Notes under the pieces: generated by a model | What the model was told of the DNA's origin: nothing | Seen by the model: the letters and a program-made list of their open reading frames with translations, nothing else | Database searches by the model: none | Part shown: piece after piece, positions 6,306 through 10,462 of the stretch | How the letters are laid out: the number at the start of each line of letters is the position of its first letter | Numbering within the stretch: the first letter of the stretch is position 1 | From: Actinomycetes bacterium | GTDB lineage: Bacteria > Actinomycetota > Actinomycetes > Actinomycetales > Microbacteriaceae | DNA: 10,462 nt | Reading direction: 5' to 3' | Assembly (NCBI GenBank): GCA_023450335.1 | Contig: JAEXHA010000086.1 | Span: 1 to 10,462 of the forward strand | Translations under genes and position numbers: made by a program

Positions 6306-7136
6306 GTGGATGATGCGCCGATCGGGATCTTCGACTCCGGGGTCGGTGGACTCACCGTGGCCCGTGCCGTCTCGCAGCTGCTGCCGCGCGAGTCGATCAC
6401 CTACATCGGCGATACCGCGCACTCGCCCTACGGCCCCAAGCCGATCGCAGACGTCCGCCGCTACGGGCTCGAGGTGCTCGACACGCTCGTCGACCAGGGT
6501 GTGAAGATGCTCGTGATCGCCTGCAACACCGCGTCGGCCGCGATGCTGCGCGACGCCCGGGAGCGATATGCCGTACCGGTCGTCGAGGTGATCGGGCCCG
6601 CCGTCCGCACGGCGATGTCGACGACGCGCAACGGCCGCATCGGGGTCATCGGCACCGCCGGCACGATCGGCTCGGGCGTGTATCAGGACATGCTCGGGGT
6701 CAACGAGAAGCTCACCGTGTTCGCGCAGGCGTGCCCGCGCTTCGTCGAATTCGTGGAGGCCGGCATCACCGGGTCGCCCGAGGTACTCACCGTCGCCGAG
6801 GAGTACCTCGCCCCGCTGCGCCACGCGGGGGTGGACACCCTCGTGCTGGGGTGCACCCACTACCCGTTCCTCGAAGGCGCCATCAGCTACGTGATGGGAC
6901 CCGATGTCTCGCTCGTGGCCAGCGACACCGAGACCGCGAAGGATGTGTACCGCCAGCTGGTCTCGCGCGACCTGCTCGCCGGCGCCGACGCCACCGCCAC
7001 CCACGTGTACGAGGCGACCGGCGATTCCGCCGCCGACTTCCTCGCCCTGGCAGACCGGCTCATCGGCCGCGGCGTGGACGCCGTGCGACTGGTGCAGACC
7101 GGCGCCATCGACCTACCGAAGGGAACTGCCCCATGA
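6306..7136 (+). CDS. murI: Glutamate racemase
   Basis: A 276-residue enzyme that interconverts L- and D-glutamate without a cofactor, supplying D-Glu for the peptidoglycan stem peptide in the cytoplasm. The catalytic pair is intact: Cys73 in ACNTAS and Cys183 in GCTHYP, with His185 beside it. The substrate-binding FDSGVGGL (9-16) and the GDTAHSPYGPK motif (35-45) are also present. Length and motif order are normal for the family. GTG at 6306 is preferred because it puts the conserved GIFDSG six residues from the start, matches the usual N-terminus, and lies 8 nt after a TANNNT box; longer in-frame starts would run into the pncB promoter and coding region. The stop overlaps the rph start in ATGA, so murI leads a murI-rph-rdgB transcript. 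The same gene order, with one insertion, is known in mycobacteria. Confidence 0.96.
   Translation: MDDAPIGIFDSGVGGLTVARAVSQLLPRESITYIGDTAHSPYGPKPIADVRRYGLEVLDTLVDQGVKMLVIACNTASAAMLRDARERYAVPVVEVIGPAVRTAMSTTRNGRIGVIGTAGTIGSGVYQDMLGVNEKLTVFAQACPRFVEFVEAGITGSPEVLTVAEEYLAPLRHAGVDTLVLGCTHYPFLEGAISYVMGPDVSLVASDTETAKDVYRQLVSRDLLAGADATATHVYEATGDSAADFLALADRLIGRGVDAVRLVQTGAIDLPKGTAP
7119..7124 (+). promoter_or_regulatory. Shine-Dalgarno-like site for rph inside murI
   Basis: AAGGGA lies 8 nt before the rph ATG, within the last codons of murI. Together with the ATGA overlap this suggests translational coupling. Confidence 0.5.
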
Positions 7137-7867
7137 CCGACATCACCCGTGCCGACGGGCGCACTGCCGACCAGCTGCGTCCCATCACGATCGAGCGCAA
7201 CTGGAGCGCACAGGCGGAAGGGTCGGCCCTGATCTCGTTCGGCGGCACGAAGGTGCTGTGCACTGCGTCGTTCACCGGCGGCGTGCCGCGGTGGCTGACC
7301 GGCAAGGGCAAGGGGTGGGTCACCGCCGAGTACGCGATGCTGCCGCGGGCGACCAACACCCGCAACGACCGCGAGTCGATCAAGGGTCGGGTGGGCGGCC
7401 GCACGCACGAGATCTCGCGGCTGATCGGCCGCGCGCTGCGCGCGGTCGTCGACACCAAGGCGCTGGGTGAGAACACCATCGTCATCGACTGCGATGTGCT
7501 GCAGGCCGATGGCGGCACGCGCACCGCCGCGATCACCGGCGCGTACGTCGCTCTCGCCGACGCCATCGAGTGGGGCCGGGGCCGCGGCCACATCGGCAAG
7601 AACTCCCGCGTGCTCATCGATTCGGTGGCCGCGGTGTCGGTCGGCATCGTCGACCAGGCGCCGCTGCTGGACCTCGCCTACGTCGAGGACGTGCGCGCCG
7701 AGACGGACATGAACCTGGTCGTGACCGGTCGGGGCCTGTTCGTCGAGGTGCAGGGCACCGCCGAGGGCGCGCCGTTCGACAAGCGCGAGCTCGACGCGCT
7801 GCTCGAGCTCGGGCTGGGTGGCTGTGCGACCCTCCGCGACCTGCAGGCTGCCGCGCTGGAGGCATGA
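7133..7867 (+). CDS. rph: Ribonuclease PH
   Basis: A 244-residue phosphorolytic 3'-to-5' exoribonuclease that trims tRNA precursors by transferring nucleotides to phosphate; the family works as a ring-shaped hexamer. Diagnostic motifs are all present: WVTAEYAMLPRAT (62-74), GRTHEISRLIGRALR (89-103) with the conserved arginines that bind phosphate and the neighbouring subunit, DCDVLQADGGTRTAAITGA (119-137), and GTAEGAPF near the C-terminus. The length is typical and there is no fusion. The ATG at 7133 shares bases with the murI stop codon and has AAGGGA 8 nt upstream. The rdgB start follows after 4 nt. Pairing with rdgB is very common across bacteria, where the two sometimes occur as one fused protein. 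Confidence 0.97.
   Translation: MTDITRADGRTADQLRPITIERNWSAQAEGSALISFGGTKVLCTASFTGGVPRWLTGKGKGWVTAEYAMLPRATNTRNDRESIKGRVGGRTHEISRLIGRALRAVVDTKALGENTIVIDCDVLQADGGTRTAAITGAYVALADAIEWGRGRGHIGKNSRVLIDSVAAVSVGIVDQAPLLDLAYVEDVRAETDMNLVVTGRGLFVEVQGTAEGAPFDKRELDALLELGLGGCATLRDLQAAALEA
7858..7862 (+). promoter_or_regulatory. Shine-Dalgarno site for rdgB, overlapping the end of rph
   Basis: GGAGG ends 9 nt before the rdgB ATG at 7872. It supports this start over the ATG at 7864, which is out of frame, and over in-frame starts within rph. Confidence 0.65.
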
Positions 7868-7871
7868 TCCG

Positions 7872-8471
7872 ATGGCCTCGCGCATCGTCCTGGCGACCCA
7901 CAACCCGCACAAGGTGACGGAGTTCGGCCAGATCGTGGCCGCCGTCCGCCCCGGCCTGGAGGTGATCGCCTACGACGGCCCCGAACCGGTCGAAGACGGC
8001 GTGACCTTCGCGCAGAACGCGCTCATCAAAGCCCGCGCGGCCGCCGCCCACACCGGTCTGCCCGCGCTGGCCGACGACTCCGGCATCCGCGTGGACGTGC
8101 TCGGCGGGGCGCCGGGAGTGTTCTCGGCGTACTGGGCCGGGCACCGCAAGGACGACCGCGCCAACCTCGACTTGCTGCTGGATCAGCTCAGCGACATCGC
8201 CGACCCGCACCGCGGTGCGCAGTTCGTCTCGACGATCGCGCTGGTGGTGCCCGGCGGTGGCGAGCACACGGTCGAGGGCGTGTGGCCGGGCCGGGTGGCC
8301 CTCGCTCCGGTCGGGGAGAACGGATTCGGGTACGATCCCGTGTTCATTCCGGACGGGCAGGACGGCCCCGAGCGCACCTCGGCCGAGTTCTCCCCGGCTG
8401 AGAAGAACGCGCTCTCCCACCGCGCCCGCGCGTTCGTCGCGCTGGCGCCCCTGCTGGCCCACGTGGACTGA
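7872..8471 (+). CDS. rdgB: XTP/dITP diphosphatase (Ham1/RdgB family)
   Basis: A 199-residue nucleotide-pool sanitising enzyme that cleaves pyrophosphate from dITP, XTP and related deaminated purine nucleotides so they are not built into DNA or RNA. Family motifs are clear: ATHNPHK (8-14) for triphosphate binding, TFAQNALIKA (45-54), ADDSG (67-71) with catalytic Asp69, FGYDPVF (152-158) and SHR (182-184) for base recognition. One oddity: after GAPGVFSA the usual Arg (SAR followed by Tyr or Trp) is Tyr87, giving SAYW. The rest of the protein is intact, so I expect activity. The ATG at 7872 follows a well-placed GGAGG and gives the standard N-terminus; the gene lies 4 nt after rph, as the last member of the murI-rph-rdgB set. 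Confidence 0.96.
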   Translation: MASRIVLATHNPHKVTEFGQIVAAVRPGLEVIAYDGPEPVEDGVTFAQNALIKARAAAAHTGLPALADDSGIRVDVLGGAPGVFSAYWAGHRKDDRANLDLLLDQLSDIADPHRGAQFVSTIALVVPGGGEHTVEGVWPGRVALAPVGENGFGYDPVFIPDGQDGPERTSAEFSPAEKNALSHRARAFVALAPLLAHVD

Positions 8472-8505
8472 TAACCACGATCATTCCCGATTGGGCCGCC
8501 GGGGC

Positions 8506-8527
8506 CGGTGCGACGGGGGAAGCACCG
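8506..8527. repeat. Inverted repeat directly upstream of the CDF promoter box
   Basis: CGGTGC at 8506-8511 is matched by GCACCG at 8522-8527 across a 10-nt spacer. The right arm abuts the -10-like box at 8528. It could be an operator for a metal-responsive regulator or a weak hairpin ending the rdgB transcript; no T-tract follows, so an operator seems slightly more likely. Both readings are inference. Confidence 0.35.
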
Positions 8528-8533
8528 TAGCCT
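8528..8533 (+). promoter_or_regulatory. -10-like box of a probable leaderless promoter for the CDF gene
   Basis: TAGCCT fits TANNNT and ends 6 nt before ATG at 8540. No ribosome binding site precedes the ATG, and the 68-nt gap after rdgB suggests separate transcription. Confidence 0.45.
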
Positions 8534-8539
8534 CGAAGC

Positions 8540-9451
8540 ATGCACGATCATGCGCCCACCGGCATCCGCTCGGCGAGCAATCGCCGCCTGCTGGCGATCT
8601 CTCTGGCGCTGACGGTCACCGTCATGATCGTGCAGATCGTCGGTGCGGTGCTGTCGGGTTCGCTGGCGCTGCTGGCGGACGCGGCGCACATGTTCACCGA
8701 CAGCTCGGCGCTCGTGATCGCGCTGGTCGCCAGCATCGTCGCGGCGCGACCGCCCGACGCGCGCAACACCTACGGATACCAGCGTGCGGAGGTGTTCGGT
8801 GCGCTGCTGAACGCCGTCATCCTCGTCGTGCTGTGCACGGTCATCGCCGTGGAGGGCATCGGACGCCTCCTCGAACCGGCCGACATCGAGGTCGACGGCG
8901 GACTCATGCTCGTCGTGGCCGCAATCGGCATGGCCGCCAACGCCGTGTCGCTCTACCTGCTCAGCGCTGCGCAGCGCACCAGCCTCAACGTGCGCGGCGC
9001 CTACCTCGAGGTGCTCGGCGACCTCATCGGCTCGGCGGTCGTGATCGTCGCGGCGATCGTCATCGCCGTCACAGGGTGGATGCCGGCGGACGCACTGGCG
9101 TCGCTGGCCATCGCCGTGATGATCGTGCCCCGGGCGATCGCGCTGCTGCGTGAGGTCGTGTCGGTGCTGGCCGAGCGGGCGCCGCGCGGCACCGATGTCG
9201 GGCAGATCCGCGCACACATCCTCGGTGCGGCGGGGGTCGTCGACGCGCACGACATCCACGTCTGGCAGCTCACGCGCGGGGCGCCGGTGTTCACGGCGCA
9301 TGTGGTCGTCGACGACGCCGTATTCGGGCAGGGGCGCACCGCTGAGCTGTTGGGCGAGTTGCAGGGATGCCTGGCCGCGCATTTCGACGTGGAGCACTCC
9401 ACCTTCCAGCTCGAGCCGGCCGGCCACAGCGACCATGACGCGCACGACTGA
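8540..9451 (+). CDS. Cation diffusion facilitator family transporter (CzcD/ZitB-like metal efflux)
   Basis: A 303-residue membrane protein with six predicted spans (about 17-38, 44-68, 86-106, 121-143, 158-180 and 185-204) and a cytoplasmic C-terminal domain (about 210-290). Members use the proton gradient to export Zn2+ or similar divalent ions. In the second span ADAAHMFTDS (46-55) supplies His50 and Asp54. In the fifth span LEVLGDLIGS (156-165) supplies Glu157 and Asp161, where ZitB and CzcD have His and Asp; the Glu form may be a regular actinobacterial variant, but it could alter metal choice. Short His-rich ends (MHDH at the start, HSDHDAHD at the end) fit metal binding. The ATG at 8540 lies 6 nt after a TANNNT box. 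The gene stands alone, convergent with the ligase gene across 7 nt. The exact metal cannot be read from sequence. Confidence 0.92.
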   Translation: MHDHAPTGIRSASNRRLLAISLALTVTVMIVQIVGAVLSGSLALLADAAHMFTDSSALVIALVASIVAARPPDARNTYGYQRAEVFGALLNAVILVVLCTVIAVEGIGRLLEPADIEVDGGLMLVVAAIGMAANAVSLYLLSAAQRTSLNVRGAYLEVLGDLIGSAVVIVAAIVIAVTGWMPADALASLAIAVMIVPRAIALLREVVSVLAERAPRGTDVGQIRAHILGAAGVVDAHDIHVWQLTRGAPVFTAHVVVDDAVFGQGRTAELLGELQGCLAAHFDVEHSTFQLEPAGHSDHDAHD

Positions 9452-9458
9452 GCGGGGC

Positions 9459-10462
9459 TCAGCCCTCCCGGCGCACGTCCGCGGGTGACACGTCGCTGCG
9501 GAGCCCCCGCCAACGGGCGTGACGCAGCGTGCCCCCGGGCGTGAACTCTCCGAACTCGACCTCGGCGACCAGCTCGGGGCGCACCCACCGGGCGTCGCCG
9601 GCATCGGCAGCCGGAACGCCGACGAAGGGGTTGCGGTCCGAACGCAGCGGGTGCAGCAGCGCCTGCAGCCGACCCAGCGTCGCCTGCGAGAACCCCGAAC
9701 CCACCCGGCCCACGTACTCGAGCCCGTCGGCGCCGGGAATGCCCAGCAGCAGAGAACCGATCGACCCCGTCCGGCCGCCCTTGCCGGGGCGGATGCCGCC
9801 GATCACCACGGACTGCGTCTGCGTCAGCTTGACCTTGAGCCACTGCTCGCTGCGGATGCCGGGACGGTAGATCGAGCGCGGGTCCTTCACCACCACACCC
9901 TCCAGCCGCAACTCCCGGGCGGCCGCCAGCGCGGCGTCCAGGTCATCGGTCACCGGCGGCACCGTGAGCGGTGGGGCCGCGGCGGCGGTGACCTGCTCGA
10001 GCAGGGCGCGTCGCTGGTCCAGCGGCCGGCCGGTGGCTTCGACACCGGCGGCGGCGAGCAGGTCGAACACGAAGTAGGCGACCGGCACCCGCGTGCTCTC
10101 GCGGGCGATGTCGCCTGCACCGGTCAGATGCATGCGTCGCTGGAGGCGGTGGAAGCTGGGCCGGCCCGCCTCGTCGAGGGCGACGAGCTCGCCGTCGAGC
10201 ATCACCGGTTCGTCGCCGAGTCCCAGGTCGACGCCGTCGGTCAGCTCGGGGTAGCGCGCCGTGATGTCGGTGCCGCTGCGGGCGCGCAGGCGCAACCGGG
10301 TTCCGTCCCACAACCCCAGCGCCCGCACACCGTCCCATTTGAACTCGACCCACGGCGTCTGACCCCAACGTGCCGCGGCGCGTGCGGCTTCGGCGGGGGT
10401 GGCGTTGGTCGACAGCATCGCCGCGGGCGCCGTGGCCAGGGTGGTCGGCGCCGGTGCGGCGG
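9459..10462 (-). CDS. ATP-dependent DNA ligase, LigD/LigC type (partial, N-terminus off right edge)
   Basis: An open frame with no stop enters from the right edge (334 codons plus two bases visible) and ends with TGA at 9459. The adenylation domain has motif I EFKWDGVRA, with the nucleotidyl lysine encoded at 10338-10340, then VMLDGELVAL (motif III), LEGVVVKD (motif IV) and WLKVKLTQ (motif V). The C-terminal OB domain has LEYVGRVGSGF and ends with RHARWRGLRSD (motif VI). These match the bacterial end-joining ligases that seal breaks using ATP. The methionine at 10418 is not the likely start: it falls inside the usual Pro-x-x-Met-Leu motif that opens the domain, and Ala/Pro-rich codons continue upstream to the edge. 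Whether the missing part is a short N-terminus (LigC-like) or polymerase and phosphoesterase domains (LigD) cannot be seen. No Ku gene is in the window. Confidence 0.92.
   Translation of the reverse strand, partial: AAPAPTTLATAPAAMLSTNATPAEAARAAARWGQTPWVEFKWDGVRALGLWDGTRLRLRARSGTDITARYPELTDGVDLGLGDEPVMLDGELVALDEAGRPSFHRLQRRMHLTGAGDIARESTRVPVAYFVFDLLAAAGVEATGRPLDQRRALLEQVTAAAAPPLTVPPVTDDLDAALAAARELRLEGVVVKDPRSIYRPGIRSEQWLKVKLTQTQSVVIGGIRPGKGGRTGSIGSLLLGIPGADGLEYVGRVGSGFSQATLGRLQALLHPLRSDRNPFVGVPAADAGDARWVRPELVAEVEFGEFTPGGTLRHARWRGLRSDVSPADVRREG

Noticed and set aside
8469..8483. TGAT-N7-ATCA just after rdgB, considered as a zinc-repressor (Zur) box for the CDF gene
   Set aside because: Only four bases per arm match, the AT-rich core of known Zur sites is missing, and part of it is the rdgB stop codon.
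9452..9465. Possible terminator hairpin (GGGC, loop TCA, GCCC) between the convergent CDF and ligase genes
   Set aside because: The stem is only 4 bp, there is no T-tract on either strand, and the loop contains the ligase stop codon.
8183..9604. A 473-codon minus-strand frame opposite rdgB and the CDF gene
   Set aside because: It crosses two strongly identified genes and has no domain signature; it is a GC-bias shadow.
10416..10418. ATG at 10418 as the true start of the ligase
   Set aside because: The codon lies inside the conserved Pro-x-x-Met-Leu entry motif of the ligase domain and coding-like Ala/Pro codons continue upstream to the window edge.

Overview
The window is very GC-rich (roughly 70%), with strong G/C preference at third codon positions, GTG starts, and start codons lying 6-8 nt after TANNNT boxes. 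Together with the protein families (DUF3039, mycobacterial-type murI/rph/rdgB order, LigD-type ligase domain) this points to a high-GC actinobacterium, most likely Microbacteriaceae (a Microbacterium-like organism). The genus is an inference from family resemblance; no search was run.

Layout, left to right. 1-871 (-): partial glycine-rich EcsC-like protein running off the left edge. 907-1599 (-): LicC-like NTP transferase (sugar/choline-phosphate nucleotidylyltransferase family). 1600-1794: 195-nt divergent intergenic region with promoter candidates for both sides. 1795-4616 (+): two-gene ABC exporter, an ATPase with a long Pro/Ala/Glu-rich N-terminal extension and a roughly 12-span permease that is translationally coupled to it. 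4664-4930 (+): small Cys-containing DUF3039 protein, meeting pncB (4927-6267, -) tail to tail with overlapping stop codons. 6268-6305: 38-nt divergent promoter region. 6306-8471 (+): murI, rph and rdgB, tightly packed and probably one transcript. 8540-9451 (+): cation diffusion facilitator with its own promoter candidate. 9459-10462 (-): ATP-dependent DNA ligase of the LigD/LigC type, 5' end off the right edge.

The genes are mostly chromosomal housekeeping: NAD salvage (PncB), D-glutamate for peptidoglycan (MurI), tRNA 3' processing (RNase PH), nucleotide-pool sanitation (RdgB), metal efflux (CDF) and DNA end joining or repair (ligase). I see no insertion sequence, CRISPR array, tRNA, rRNA, attachment site or foreign-looking island. 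I did not find a convincing new multi-gene system. The points most worth a second look are a recurring leaderless-promoter geometry at six genes, the long low-complexity extension on the ABC ATPase, the palindrome in the tiny pncB/murI divergent promoter, an inverted repeat abutting the CDF promoter, and the Glu-for-His change at the predicted metal site of the CDF transporter.
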